From: Astropecten irregularis
Lineage: Eukaryota > Echinodermata > Asteroidea > Paxillosida > Astropectinidae
NCBI GenBank assembly: GCA_963971285.1
Contig: OZ020262.1
Location: forward strand, 12,937,308-13,001,307
Direction: 5' to 3'
DNA: 64,000 nt
A program made the translations under genes and the position numbers. Shown in pieces: positions 50,501-62,194 of the stretch. Every line of letters begins with the position of its first letter. Position 1 is the first letter of the stretch. The notes under the pieces are model-generated. The model had not been told where the DNA came from. It did not search any database and saw only the letters and a program-made list of their open reading frames with translations.

Positions 50501-53500
50501 GGTCAATCTACAGAGTGTGGGTTTGAATCCAGCCATGGGTTAGTGGTGCTTACATCCTTGGGAAAGATTGCTCCTCTTCACTATGGTGTTAATGGATACC
50601 TGTGATGGTTAAGACGGCTTTGTGCTTGATTAAATTTTTTTTAACTATGTTTCAATGCCCAGGTGGGCAAAGTGGCTCTTCGTGAAAACGTCGACGAATA
50701 ATGTTCATATTGAGAGCATTCTCCGTCTTCTATTAAAATAATTATGAACAGTAAAAATTATGTCTTTAAAAGGTAGCTGGTGTAATAGGGAGATGTCTCC
50801 CTTAATATCTCCCTTAATGTTCACTTTATGGCGCTAAAATGTCTTCCTAACTAATATGCAAATTACTAGATAAATTTAGCTGACTAAAAAGAGCGTTTCA
50901 AATACTGGTTATTGCTATTAGTATTAAGTTCAAGCATGGGCGTAGATCAGGGGGGGGGGGGCTAGGGGGGGGGGGGGTTTGCAACACCCCCAAGGGTTTC
51001 ACTTTTTATATATATATAAAAAATGATTGTGTGCACAATATGGAAGTACGGCCCAGCTACAATCACCCCCCCCCCCCCCCCCCCCAAGGTCTGAGGACGA
51101 GTCTACACTACTATTTTGTTCAAGCCTGCATTTAAGGAAAAATAAGCCGTAGTCGTGGTGACAGTCCTAGACCGTCGGTTTTTTACTCCAGGTAAACCGG
51201 GCCTTACGGGAAATGACTTGCCCAATAAACTGATCAGGATCACTTGAGGCCATGCTAATGTATTAAGTCAGTGCAAATTATAACCCGTACAGGGAATATA
51301 CTACCACAAATTAAACTCTTTGAAAATGGCACTCTCTACCTTCATGGGCCACGGTAGAATCAGCAGCAACGGTAAAAAAAAAAATGGTTTCCGTCTTTAT
51401 AATTATATGCCCGAGAGAAATTGGAATGAGAAACTGCGGCTAGGGCATATTAAAAAACATCTTCCGCTGCTTTTAGTAATTAGCGATATTGCCTGATTGC
51501 CTGGGGAATGGCTTCCGGTAAGGGGGGGGGGGTGTCATCTAGAGAGTGAGTATTCTGCGCATCAAATTTGACAGATAAAAGCCTAATATGTTATGTTCTG
51601 ACTTTTATGCATGACTAAATGCACCGTCAGTATAATTGCTTGATGGAAACTCGAGCTATTTTAAAGAGAGTGCACTGAGCTTATGGGGATTTCCCAGCCT
51701 TTATTCGGAACCAATGTGCGTGGCTGCATTAGCCAGCCCATATAGCTATAATACATGGGATACTTTGGACCGCTTCAAACGTCGAACTTCTGCCGTATTT
51801 AATTCAAATAATGGCCCATAATTTGAGTTACACACGGCAGAATTTCGACGTTTGAAGCAACTGTCGGTTTTCTGCTGAAAGATCGACAGGGCTTGCCACT
51901 TTTAACGGCAGAAGAGCGGCACGGCTTCAAACGTCGATTTTCTGCCGTGTCTAATTCAATTGAAACGTCCCAAGTCAGTACCGTTTTAAACTGCGCATGT
52001 CCGCTTCCGACAGCTGTTGCAGGAGATAGCGCCGCCTTCACCGCAATAAGAATACAAGGTGTATAGATCTTTCTTTTGCTACGTCACAGCCCGCGAGTTT
52101 TTGCCAACCAAGATGACGGACGGAAACTATGGAGAGCCGTCAAAGCCGGGCATAAAAAAATAACCACAATTTGAAGACAATTTGTACACAAGGTTTCATA
52201 AATACTGAAAGATACTGCAGAATGTAATTGAAACAACACAAGCAATAATGGTATGTATTTTGTACAAATATGAGAAGTTTTTTATAATATGTTGAATTTA
52301 GTCACGTCGTCTGTCAAGAAGACGAAACTTAATGATTTGGCCGCCATACCAAGTATTGACAACCACCAGTCAATGTTTGTAAACAAAAGAAAGGTCTATA
52401 TCGCAATATAACTGCTCTCTCTTGGTCCGCCATGTTGAAATTTACAAGTGGCTTTGTAACTACAGTGTATACACACAATAATTCACTACAAACGAAACAA
52501 AATAGTGTATAATTGTCGTATTGCCAGACTCCCTGCATAGAAAATACTGTATATTGTGCACTGTGTGCACCCCAGGCTACAAATACTCTTTAAGTTCAAA
52601 CATAATACATGTAAAAAATACCTCTTGTTTCTATAGTTCAGTTCAAATCGATCGTTGACAATTTGGGTTTTTCTAATTCAATGAACCTCTATTGCATTGG
52701 TATATCAAATTAACACGACTCAGACTACGCCGTTCCATGGCTGGCCATGAAACGAGTTAAAAGTTTAAGGTTGTGACTGGCTCCAAGCAGAGAACACAAG
52801 ACAGTTCGTGTAATAATTTCAGTGTCATCTTTTAACACAGTCTGGGCTCATAATTATGCCAGGCAGACATGGTATTCCGCGGTTCCTTTTGATGGCATAA
52901 ACACGGCATTGGGGAGGCGATCTTGAGACAAAAAACCACCTGGGACCCATGAACCAGTCAGAGAGTCTCCTGGGCAATTCTCATCATTTCCCCACGTTCT
53001 TTTATATCAGAAATGACTATACACATCAGGGGCACCACTAACGGCGCGAAAAACCTAAACGGACGTCAGCGGGTCCAGCGAGGCGCCTCTCGGCCGTCAT
53101 ATGAGGTCCCGGGGCCCCACGATGGTCGCAGGTGTCTGCCTCATCGCCCTTCGTTATTCTCTCCATATACAGCAACGACATTGGCAAAGGTGTCAGAAGC
53201 AATCAGTTGCCTGCAAGGTGTCCAATTATTGATGGCACTTGAAGATGAAATGAAAATCGAGTACACGTGTTTTTTTTTTCCTTTTTTTTTTTTTTTTTAC
53301 TAGGCTTGATTTTGTACCGAGCGCGACGGAGGATATTATGTTTGCGTTGGCTGGCATGGGCTTCCGTCGGTCGATGCGAACTCGAACACCGGGGACAATA
53401 AGTAACACGAGAAAGATAATACTGAACAGAGACAAAAATAACACCTGAAAGATCTGTGACAAAAAATTATCGAAGCCTCACGTGCACTTTGAACAGTTTA

Positions 53501-56500
53501 AGTTGTAATGACCGTTTTCAATGATTGAAGGCCTAATTTGTATTTTTATATGAAAAATGATGAACATGTCACCTTTCATTTTTTTCTCATTTTATGGTGG
53601 GTTGACCATTGAATTTTTCAGATATACTCACTCTCAGCTGACAACCCCTATACAACAAGGTATATATGGTTCACTCCAGTCAAAGGAGCCAATTAAAAAA
53701 AAACATCCCTCTGCAACGCGACTTAAACTAGACACACTTTCTCACCAAATTGCATCAAAAATGGTCACAAATGGAAGCCCAGAGTCCAGGCAGGAGGTCC
53801 AGTGCCATATTTCTTCAATCCATCAACTTCATGGCTCTCTCATTAATAAATGTATTGAGTGCTTAACTTTTATTTATGAGCTCGGCGGACGGATTTTGGG
53901 ACTATTTACTAATTGGGTGTATCCTTATGGGAATTGCTAGCCGGCATGCGGACGAGTTTACGATGTCAATTTCGTCTTTATAGGCAATGTCACAAACTAT
54001 GTCCATTAAGCCCCAATATTACTGTGCTCTTAAATCATCTTGTTTAAGACAGGGGCTGAACCATAATGACAAGACAAAGACTCCACTATTACAGGGTGTC
54101 CCAAAAAAAAAAACCGCAACACTTGTGTCGAGAACTATTATATGAAAATTAAACTGTTTATCACTTCAAGATTCAGATATGTTATACAGCTATTTCTTGG
54201 CTTTCACCATGTAGAATTTGAGCAAAATTGGTTGAAAATTTAGTGAAACATCTAAGACTGAATTACCCAACCTCAAAACCTGATTTTCATCTTTCTTTCA
54301 TACACATTATGTGTGTATTGACCACTATGGGCTTGCAAATTTGTTTTTAAGGGGTACTATTTCAATTGGTCATATTTTCGCCAATTTCAGCCCAATTTTG
54401 CTTAAATTCTACATGGTGATAGCCAAGACATGGCTTTATCACATTATATGAATCTCGAAGTGATAAACAGTTTAATTTTAAAATATTGGGTCCCGACACA
54501 GTGTTGCGTTTTTTTCTGTTGGGACACCCTGTACGCGTTATGATGGTCCTGCCGATCCGACTGTGTCTTGTCAAGCATTCTCGCATTCTACACGGTCATA
54601 AATGAGTCGGGAGAAATAACTCGGAGGAAACCGATGATTTTCTGAAAAATAATTACTTGCACACGCGCACGCCATATATACCGAATGCAATAATCAACTT
54701 GGACACGAACTACACGTTGCAAATTATATCCTGTTCATTGCTTCGAATACTTTTCAGTATTAAAAAAATAGCTCAGATTGCTGATTGGCGAGATTGTTTT
54801 ACAAGAAACCAATTTCACTGCAAACTGAGAGAGATTGTCGGTTTTCCTACTAAAAAATTAAAAGAGGAATGTTATTTCTCCTTGGTGACTGTATGAGAAC
54901 GGATTGCCTGAAAATTGGCTCGTGTGGTACGATGGCCAATTAAGCCTTATGTCTGCTTTAAGGTAATATCATACTTCAGTTTTTATCAAAGAAATATAGA
55001 TTCATGGGCAAAAATATCAAGACGGATACAGTAACAGTCATCTGTGAAAAGTTCAGTCCCATACGGTGCCCACTTTGTGAGAAAACAGTGAAAAACAGCC
55101 AGAGTATTTCTTAAATCTGTTGTCTTTTATTTTTGATCTTTTAAAAGATCAAAAAGATTTTCGGTCGTTGTTTTACTAATTTCTGGATAAATACACTATT
55201 TCAGGCGGACATTTTTTAACCGTATGTTTCTACCAGCACCATCTTAATACCCTGAAAGTTATATATAAATCTGTGAACATTTCTGTTTGGGTATAATGTC
55301 ATCAATCCTGTACTGTACCTTTAAGAGGTCTCGATAAAAAACAAACTGGCGTCCATTCAGGAAAAACAGACCGCCTGACCCAACATGGTGTGACCTGAAC
55401 CAGTTGCAAGCATCATCGCGCCCTGCATTTTTGCTCAGAATTGAAGCTTGATAATTCCCCCTGAAACCCGAGACGGATTTCTCGTCTGTCTTCCGCCGGC
55501 GCATCTGTTTGTTTTCCCGGGGCTTTTTCGGTCTTTTTCCCCCGTTGATTTTTGGCTGATTAGCCCCTGCTTGGGCGCTGCAGCGGTGTGGTTTTTGTGC
55601 CGTTTAGCTGCGGGAAAGCATAAGGGGAGGAATACCCACCTAGTCGTCTCATCCCCGATACCTGATCGGCCGGGATGCCTTGCAGATGAATGGCCCGAGC
55701 GAAGACAACATGGCGGCTGATCTGAAACAGAATCAATGAAATCCAGAATATCAGTTACAAATTTGTCAAACAAAGATCGAATACAAAACAATTTTAATCT
55801 CGGGGTAAGATAAAAACCATTCTTTATGTTTCATAAGAAAAATTGAGTCGGTTGTCGCTATTTTCTCGTGACTCAGATGACCGATTGAGCTCCAATTTTC
55901 ACAGGTTTATTATGTCATGTACCTGCATCGGACAAAGTGTGAGTGTTGTTCTGTGACCTTCACCAATCATATATTATACATTTAAACGAGAGCCGTCACA
56001 AACAATCCCATGCAATAATGAGTATACAGCGATATTAATATTCAACAATTGCTCAATTATTTTGAATGATGCCTTGAAATAAAATGTTTGAAGAATGCAT
56101 CAAAATAATGTTAAAACTTACTGACACTGTGGGAAGAAAAGGGTGATTATAAGAAGGACAAATCGTGCACAGTGCACAGTAATCTTATGCATGAACACTA
56201 TTCATTATTCCTTAGAACATCAACTGTAATGATCATTTTTGATCCAAGAATTTTGAACGCCTCATTCTATTGTGTTCACATTCTATAAAATGTCAAAGTT
56301 AAACCCCAAAGGAACGTCAGTGTCCGAGCTATCTTCAATTTCCAACGCTTATTCGACCAAGCTCGCAGAATCTCGACAATGGTTCATTTTGGTACGACTG
56401 ATATTCACACAAGCTAAATATAATAATAATAAGATGAAATCATATAAGATGAGAATTGCAAAATGTCACCGACCATCAGCAAAATGTCAAGGGTGTTTCG

Positions 56501-59500
56501 CACAATATTGTTGGGGTAGAATTCACGGCTGAAAACTGTCGTCAGTCACGTAAACCTATGTTTATTACTGTCAAATAATGTCATGTTCCACCGACCAAAC
56601 GGAATATTATTTTCTAAAAAATGGGATAAATGTTGATAAATTTTATATCGTACCTGTACAGAATCCAGACCTTCTACTGTACCTGCAAGCATAAAATAAA
56701 ATAAAATGAGAATAATGGAATATCAGCATCAGATAAATTCATGTACCATTTTAATAATGAATATTAAAATCGATAAGACAACTAACTAATGAAATACTGT
56801 GAAACTGGCGAATTTCCCCCTCCTCAAATATTGGGGGGGGGGGGGGGGTTATATATCCCCCGGGATCGACACCCATGGTTGAGCAATTCCACTGTGTTAT
56901 CATTAGAAAGGTTTTGTTTCAAACAAGACAGAACTGAGCTTAATGGAACCCTACGAATAGCCCCTAATATGTTATTATCTTTCCTCTCGAAATATTCTTA
57001 CACTATTTTTACACTCGCGAGGAGGAAAATATCGACAGAATGTTTAACATAACAAACGGCAAACATTACTCCGCGGGTAAAGGAGGTAATTTAATTATAT
57101 AAAACTGTGTTAAATGTTGTGAGATATAATTATACATGTCGTATATATACGGTGAAGAAAAAAATATCACCTAGTTAAGTGGATGTCTGATTAATTTTCG
57201 CAAGTGTTACATTGCTGTAGGGGTTCATACTGCAAGACGCATGGCACAATTTCTCACGAGTGATGTGCACTCTCTGTAAGTAGCATTTGGCTTCCGGGGT
57301 AAGGAAACCGAATCATTATGGAAAACGCGTGAAGCAGCAGCACGCTCATTTTAACTGCATACGTACGTAGGGGCACACCATTCCTAAACTCAGGGGCAGA
57401 GCTGCTTAAGCACAACATTTGCTTAAAGGTAATATCATACTTTGGTTTTTATCAATGAAATACAGATTCATGGGCAAAAATACCAAGACAGATACAGTAA
57501 CAGTCATCTGTGAACATTTCAGTCCCGTACGGTGCCCACTTTTTGAGAAAACAGTGAAAAACGGCCACAGTATTTCTGAAGTCTTTTCTCTTTTATTTTT
57601 AATCTTTTAAAAGATCAAACAGATTTTCGGTCGTTGTTTTAATAATTTCTGGATAAATACACCATTTCAGGCGGAAACATTTAACGGTATGTTTCTACCA
57701 GCACCATCTTCATACCCTGTAAGTTATACGTAAATCTGTGAACATTTCTGTTTTGGTTTCTTACCAAAGTATGATACAACCTTTAAGCCATTTCGGGACA
57801 TTATTTTATACAAAGTGTAGCACTGTATATGATAATATAATAAGTGAAAATAATGTTGTGAACCTCAGTTCAGTTTAAATACCAGTTTGCGATTCTTCTT
57901 TTCAAAATAATGGCTGCCATCACGTAATCTAAGGAAGACGGTTGAACCATAATGCCGAAGCGTCGACTGTCCCGCCAAACATTCTCCGTTCTTTGAAAAC
58001 TGTTTACCATGTTATACATTAAGTATTGGCATGACTGGTACACCATACGCATAATAAACCTAGGTATTAGTGGAGTGTCATCACCAATAATTGGTTTTTA
58101 AAAAAAATAGTAAAAAAACTGTAAATAATGAGAAACTTTGGTAGAAACAAAGGACTTTTTTTCAGGCAGTGTATTACTGTTCTTAAGAAAACTGTGTGAA
58201 CATTTAAGGGTAAATTGTTGATTCTTCTTGACATAATTATAACCTGTAAAATAATGTTTTGTCTGGCGTAGGGGCCACACTATATGCAACAGACGCCGTA
58301 AAAAGCTGACATGTTACTGACATATTATTTCCTTCATAATGTGTCATCCGAATAAATTAACATTTTAAGTCTAAGCCAAACTGTACCATACTTTGGTTGC
58401 ATACCGAAACAGAAATCTTCACAGATTTACGTGTAACTTACAGGGTACAAAGATGGTGATGGTAGAAACATACCGTTAACGTTTTTAATGGTGTATTTAT
58501 CAAGACAGGAGTAAATCCAATTGACCAAAAACAATTTCGAGCTTTTAAAGATAAAAAACAACAGTTAACTGACTAAAGCAATACTGTGGACGTTTTTCAC
58601 TGTTTTCTCAAAATGTTGGCACCGTATGGCACTGCAAATTTCACAGATGACTGTTACTCTATCCTCCTTGAAATTTGTGCTCCTGAATCTGCATTTCTTG
58701 GACAAAAACCAAAGTATGATACGAGAGTACGAAACTACCTTTAGAACAACCATTTTTCATTGCAGCTTTAAATTCGGCCATTTTAAACGGTTTACAGAAC
58801 ATTGTCGGCACAACAACCCCTTGCTCGTGTCTACACAAATATGAACAACTGCTCTATATACGTGCTACTAAATACGCACAGAATCGTGGCTACCTCACTC
58901 GCCGCGAGCACCACCGCTAAAAAGGGACTGATGCAAAGATCCGTTTGTATTTTTTCGTCTTTTTTTTTTTTTATTGGGAGCTTCGAGCATCGCTTGAAGA
59001 GGCAGAGGGAAAAAAGATACAGCGTCTCCATGGCAACGACTAACTAGAGACACGAGTGAGGGAAGGAAGAGAGGAAAAAAAAGCGCCAGAATTTCACTGA
59101 ATGGAACGAGGGGAAACGCGGGAACAATAAGAGCTGTCGGATGTTTGCTGCAAAATGAGATGGAATGGTGAAATTGTGCGTGCCTTTAGTAATGTGGGTG
59201 TATATACCGGTTATATACCAATATCGTCTGTTCGTCGTGACTGATGGATATATCTGTTAAGTGAGAGCAACTGCCATGCGGAATGGCATTCCATTACTTT
59301 CAATTCGCTCGCTTAATTTTGATATCTAAATTTATGTGAGATCTTTCATTTTTGCATTTTTCCTTTGCTGGATTGCATTAAAGGGAATATCATACTTTGG
59401 TTTTTGTCAAAGGAATACAATATTCATGGGGATCAATATCAATGAAGATACAGTAACAGTCAACTGTGAAAAATTCAGTCACATACGGTGCCCACGTTTT

Positions 59501-61272
59501 GAGAAAACAGTGAAAAACGGTCACAGTATTTCTTCAAGGTATTATCAGACTTTGGTAAGGAACCAAAACAGAAATGTTCACAGATTTAAGTATAACTTAC
59601 AAGGTATGAAGATGGCGGTGATAGAAACATACCGTTAAAATTTGTCCCCCGAAATACTGTATTTATCCAGAAATTAGTAAAACAACGACCTAAAATCTTT
59701 GTGATATTTTAAAAGATCAAAAAGAAAAAAGAAAAGACTTAAACAATACTGTGGCTGTTTTTCACTGTTTTCTCAAAAGGGGGCCGGATGGGCACCGTAT
59801 GGGACTAAATTTTCACAGATGATTGTTACTGTATCTGTCCTGATTTTTTTGCCCATGAATCTGTTTTTCTGTGATAAAAACCAAAGTATGATACTACCTT
59901 TAAGCGAGACCAACTGCAACGCGGAATGGCATTCCATTATACACTTTCAATTCGTTCGCTCTAATTTCGTTATAATTTTGATATCCAAATTCTGTGAGAT
60001 GTTTTTATTTTTACATTATTCCTTTGCTTGATTGTATTAAAGGTAATACTATGAAAACGCATTCATTGGGGTTTAAATTTGAGATGGACTTACCGGATGG
60101 GCCCCTGGGGCCAGGTGGACCAGATACCCCGGGCTCCCCTTGGTCACCCTTCAGGCCGCGAATTCCCTGGGGACCTTCATGATACAGAAAAGACAAAATT
60201 AAGGAGGAGTTTGAGGTAATGTTGACAGGACAGCATAATTATAAAGAGATCCGACGGCGCGACCATGGAGGTAGGAAACACCCGCCATTACTGCAGTGTC
60301 CCCGCAAATATTTTGTCCGGCAACAAAGGGGTATAAGCAGGCGCGGTTCTACGGGGGGCTAGGGGGGCTGTAGCCCCCAAAATTTTTTGTCTAGCCCCCC
60401 CAAAAAAATGCAAGTGAAAAAAAAAAAAAATCTTGAAAATACTGGATTTTTTTCAGTTATTAAACGCCAATTACATAAAAAACGCGTTGTGTGGCCTATA
60501 ATGTGCATGTTTTTCGACCCCTAATAAGACATAGCAGAAGCGAGTGTTCGAAGAACCCAAAATATGGGGTCTTCTAGCCCCCCAAAAAATAATGGCTCTT
60601 CTAGCCCCCCCAAAATTTTGGCTCTAGAACCGCGCCTGGGTATAAGTCTATAGGGGCACTCTATACTGCATGCAGGCTGTACGTCCCATGATTAAGGGAC
60701 GTACACCCTGCAATTACAGAGTGCGGCGGGGACACTGCAGTAATGGCGGACAGTATATAAGCCGTCGGATCGATCTATAAAGGGATATGTTTTCAATCTC
60801 ATCGATGTCCTATAACAGATTGTGAATTTGTTGTGAATTGTGAAATCGACCGCTGGGGTCGAAGCCCTGCGATCGATCGTAACTCGAGTTATGAAGGTAA
60901 CCCACCGTAGGGGGTCTATCCCACGTAGGGCTTCAATGCATCAAAAGTCCTACGACTGATAGTAAGTTACGAATAGTTTGGTGAAATCGACCCCGGGGGC
61001 TTAACCCTAATTCAACAAACTCATCGTAACTTACTATCAATCGCAGGACGTGTGACGCATTGCAGCCCTACGTAGGATACGATTGGTTATCCTTCGTAAC
61101 TCGAGTTACGATCGATCGTAGGGCTTTGTGGAATCGTCCCCTGGGTTAAAGACGGTTAAATTACCTTGTTCTCCGGGAAGTCCGATGGAACCGCGTATTC
61201 CCTTCTCCCCACGCGGGCCCGTTCGTCCGTCCAGCCCGGGGATACCTGACGGTCCACGGTGGCCGTCTTTCC
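47548..61272 (-). CDS. ectodysplasin-like collagen-TNF ligand (3' part)
   Basis: Seven exons on the minus strand: 61272-61165 and 60174-60094 (collagen), 56682-56654 (linker), 55721-55640, 48316-48201 and 47784-47548 (TNF-like domain, stop at 47548). That is six certain exons plus the upstream ones off the window. Phases 1, 1, 0, 1, 0 agree at every joint. Collagen: unbroken Gly-X-Y triplets such as GPSGIPGLDGRTGPRGEKG and GLKGDQGEPGVSGPPGPRG. The linker GTVEGLDSVQ leads into ARAIHLQGIP, the first TNF strand (EDA has AVVHLQGQ), then LGGFQGLFRDW, GQYFIYSNVLFYD, a Cys pair (MKCTGA, GPCSAS), GVALLNEGDKVGI and the last strand STYFGIIKLN. Collagen joined to a TNF domain is the EDA plan: a type II membrane trimer, often shed by furin, that signals through TNF receptors. 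The membrane and furin exons were not found. Direct orthology to EDA is likely but not proven. Confidence 0.88.
47808..47960. repeat. Y-arm fragment of modular MITE
   Basis: TTGAGATCAAAATTGGTTTT, GGACAAATACAGCATTTCAG, GGTATGTTTCTATACCATCA, TTTAGTACCTTTAAG. It begins about 25 bases upstream of the acceptor of the last TNF exon, so the exon's branch-point region is repeat-derived or squeezed against it. Confidence 0.65.
48382..48745. repeat. X-Y modular MITE
   Basis: CAAAGGTAATATCATACTTT at the left, ACAGATTCATAGGC, CAGTGGAAAATCGGCCACAG, GGCAGAAATATTTTAACTGT, and ACCAAAGTATGAGTACTACC at the right. Confidence 0.8.
48977..49295. repeat. Z-Y modular MITE
   Basis: TTAAAGGTATAATACAGTGA at the left, GAGCTCATTCGAACATCTAA, GGCGGAAATATTTTAACGGT, and AACCAATCATGTACTGTACC at the right. 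Confidence 0.8.
49310..49500. repeat. inverted repeat (ACTGCTCATCAGCCAAA)
   Basis: CAAGTAATGACCTGCTGCAA with ACTGCTCATCAGCCAAAGTA at the left; TTTGGCTGATGAGCAGTTTG and TTATTACTTG at the right. Central GATCCTACTAGGATCGAAAC. Related to 39060-39240. Confidence 0.6.
49563..49775. repeat. MITE with GGGGCCAATTTCATAGAGCTGCT termini
   Basis: GGGGCCAATTTCATACAGCT at the left; AGCAGCTCTGTGAAATTTGC at the right. Same family as 35789-36016, opposite orientation. Confidence 0.75.
50190..50401. repeat. MITE with GCCTTTTCACACGACGCTAA termini
   Basis: GGCCTTTTCACACGACGCTA at the left; TTAGCGTCGTGTGAAAAGGC at the right; the inner arms also pair around AATTTCTCAATGGTTGA. Single copy. Confidence 0.8.
50450..50640 (+). 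repeat. tRNA-derived SINE, family 2, truncated
   Basis: GTGGCCTAGTGGTCTGGCAT (A box), GTGGGTTTGAATCCAGCC (B box), then a damaged body lacking the 3' tail. Confidence 0.7.
50690..50880 (-). repeat. dispersed repeat, reverse of 33660-33915
   Basis: TGTTCATATTGAGAGCATTC, GGTAGCTGGTGTAATAGGGA and TCTCCCTTAATGTTCACTTT are the inverse of segments at 33700-33800. Followed by G and C homopolymer runs (50950-50980, 51063-51085). Confidence 0.55.
51766..51965. repeat. complex inverted repeat (TTCAAACGTCGAnnTTCTGCCGT)
   Basis: GCTTCAAACGTCGAACTTCT, its inverse AGAATTTCGACGTTTGAAGC, and a third GCTTCAAACGTCGATTTTCT. In the long TNF intron. Confidence 0.6.
52050..52230 (-). repeat. dispersed repeat, reverse of 11735-11920
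   Basis: GATCTTTCTTTTGCTACGTC, GAGTTTTTGCCAACCAAGAT, AAAAAAATAACCACAATTTG and GTTTCATAAATACTGAAAGA correspond in reverse to 11735-11920. Confidence 0.55.
54091..54533. repeat. inverted-repeat element with ACAGGGTGTCCCAA termini
   Basis: ACAGGGTGTCCCAAAAAAAA and CGCAACACTTGTGTCGAGAA at the left; GTTGCGTTTTTTTCTGTTGG and GACACCCTGT at the right. TTAAACTGTTTATCACTTCA in one arm pairs with GAAGTGATAAACAGTTTAAT in the other. Half copy at 10828. Confidence 0.75.
54958..55324. repeat. modular MITE, hybrid ends (X terminus left, Z/Y-type terminus right)
   Basis: Left end TTAAGGTAATATCATACTTC with X arm (TACAGTAACAGTCATCTGTG, CATACGGTGCCCAC); right arm Y (TTTCTACCAGCACCATCTTA) ending CAATCCTGTACTGTACCTTT, the terminus otherwise seen in Z-Y copies. 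Confidence 0.8.
55768..55985. repeat. Z-arm fragment of modular MITE
   Basis: AATCTCGGGGTAAGATAAAA, AGACTCAGATGACCGATTGAGC-type core, and GTGACCTTCACCAATCATAT. It starts about 50 bases upstream of the TNF exon at 55721-55640. Confidence 0.7.
57423..57786. repeat. X-Y modular MITE, near complete
   Basis: TTAAAGGTAATATCATACTT at the left, GTACGGTGCCCACTTTTTGA, TTTTAAAAGATCAAACAGAT centre, TTTCTACCAGCACCATCTTC, and ACCAAAGTATGATACAACCT at the right with flanking TTAA. Confidence 0.85.
58377..58744. repeat. Y-X modular MITE, diverged
   Basis: ACTGTACCATACTTTGGTTG at the left, GGGTACAAAGATGGTGATGG, GCACCGTATGGCACTGCAAA, and ACCAAAGTATGATACGAGAG then TACCTTTA at the right. Confidence 0.75.
59388..59534. 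repeat. X-arm fragment of modular MITE
   Basis: TTAAAGGGAATATCATACTT to AACGGTCACAGTATTTCTT, ending exactly where a second, complete copy begins. Confidence 0.75.
59535..59904. repeat. Y-X modular MITE inserted beside or into an X arm
   Basis: CAAGGTATTATCAGACTTTG, GGTATGAAGATGGCGGTGAT, TTTTAAAAGATCAAAAAGAA centre, GGCACCGTATGGGACT and CCAAAGTATGATACTACCTT at the right. Confidence 0.8.
60281..60749. repeat. CCGCCATTACTGCAGTG MITE carrying a nested hAT-like MITE
   Basis: CCGCCATTACTGCAGTGTCC at the left; GGACACTGCAGTAATGGCGG at the right. Same family as 6056-6262. The interior is interrupted at 60338-60638. Confidence 0.8.
60338..60638. mobile_element. hAT-like MITE with 8-bp target duplication
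   Basis: 301 bases, ends CAGGCGCGGTTCTA and TAGAACCGCGCCTG, flanked on both sides by GGTATAAG (60330-60337 and 60639-60646). Eight-base target duplications and CAGG-type ends are hAT hallmarks. No transposase. A partial copy is at 16367-16622. Confidence 0.88.
60855..60997 (-). repeat. palindromic MITE, GGTCGATTTCAC family (reverse)
   Basis: GGGGTCGAAGCCCTGCGATC at the left; TTTGGTGAAATCGACCCC at the right. Lies between the two collagen exons, next to a second copy. Confidence 0.75.
61012..61142 (+). repeat. palindromic MITE, GGTCGATTTCAC family
   Basis: AATTCAACAAACTCATCGTA, GCAGCCCTACGTAGGATACG, TAGGGCTTTGTGGAATCGTC. It ends about 20 bases downstream of the 61272-61165 collagen exon's donor. 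Confidence 0.75.
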
Positions 61273-61466
61273 CTGCGAGTGCCAAAAAAAGAGATTACAA
61301 ACACACATAACACACTGAGTAAACATCCTTGTAGTCTATTTTTATCTTTATCTCGTGAAACCATCTGTAATTTTCTTCGAGATCACAGTCGCATCCCGTA
61401 GGCAAAATAACCAGGAACGAGCTCAAACTTGCATTATACTATTCCAATGATATTGCATTTAATAGA

Positions 61467-61587
61467 AGGTAGGTTTGCAGTGACACCATGTAATCTCTTC
61501 TGTGAGAGTGTGTGGGTCTGAGAAGAACCGTTGGTATTATCTCGACGTTCCGAACAGTGTGCTCTGTTCGTCCTCAGGAGAGTAACT
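61467..61587. repeat. single arm of AAGGTAGGTTTG fold-back MITE
   Basis: AAGGTAGGTTTGCAGTGACA, CTGAGAAGAACCGTTGGTAT and GAACAGTGTGCTCTGTTCGT match the left arm of 32653-32901. Confidence 0.7.
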
Positions 61588-62194
61588 GCTCTCTTACTGA
61601 TCTTGAATTCAATGCAAGTCACTGACACAGAAAAGAGCTCTTTAAAGTCCAAAAAGCTTTCTTTTAACCTAGTAATCTGTTTTCAATTCGCTTCGAAATT
61701 AACAGTGTTAAATTGATACCACGAACCGGGTAACCTTAATGTTCTTCGACTGAAGTGCCCATCCAATATTCTTGTTGGAGATAGCGAGGTGATTGGACCG
61801 TCTTCATCTGGATGCAAGGCTTTAGAGGCCGACGCTTTGCTGGAGTCTTTTTGACCACGAGCAAATGATACACTTCTAGGCTCAATTGTCTCGAAAATTG
61901 CGCCAAAATGAAGTCTTTCCAAGTTCAGTATCGCAAAGGGGCGTCTTTTCAGAACAAATGAGAAGTCTTTATGAGACTCCATCTTCAACATTAAGAAATG
62001 TCTTCCCCCTATTGTTGCAGAGATAACGACTGCTCGTAATTCATCCCCTCTGGAGCTTTGCAACTCATAAAAATGTCTCCAAATGACACTTCAATGCGTC
62101 TTTGATATCTCAGTAAATTCCCTTTTCTCCCGAGAAACAAGTCGTAATAGCAACTATTATACCAGCTACGGTACATATTTGTTTGTCCATATTT

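Noticed and set aside
53557-53940. 127-residue plus-strand open frame
   Set aside because: No familiar domain; its 3' half resembles a diverged copy of the element at 4421-4906.
55435-55791. 118-residue open frame on the minus strand over the TNF exon
   Set aside because: The real exon (55721-55640) is read in another frame, shown by AIHLQG and by phase agreement with both neighbours; the rest is intron.
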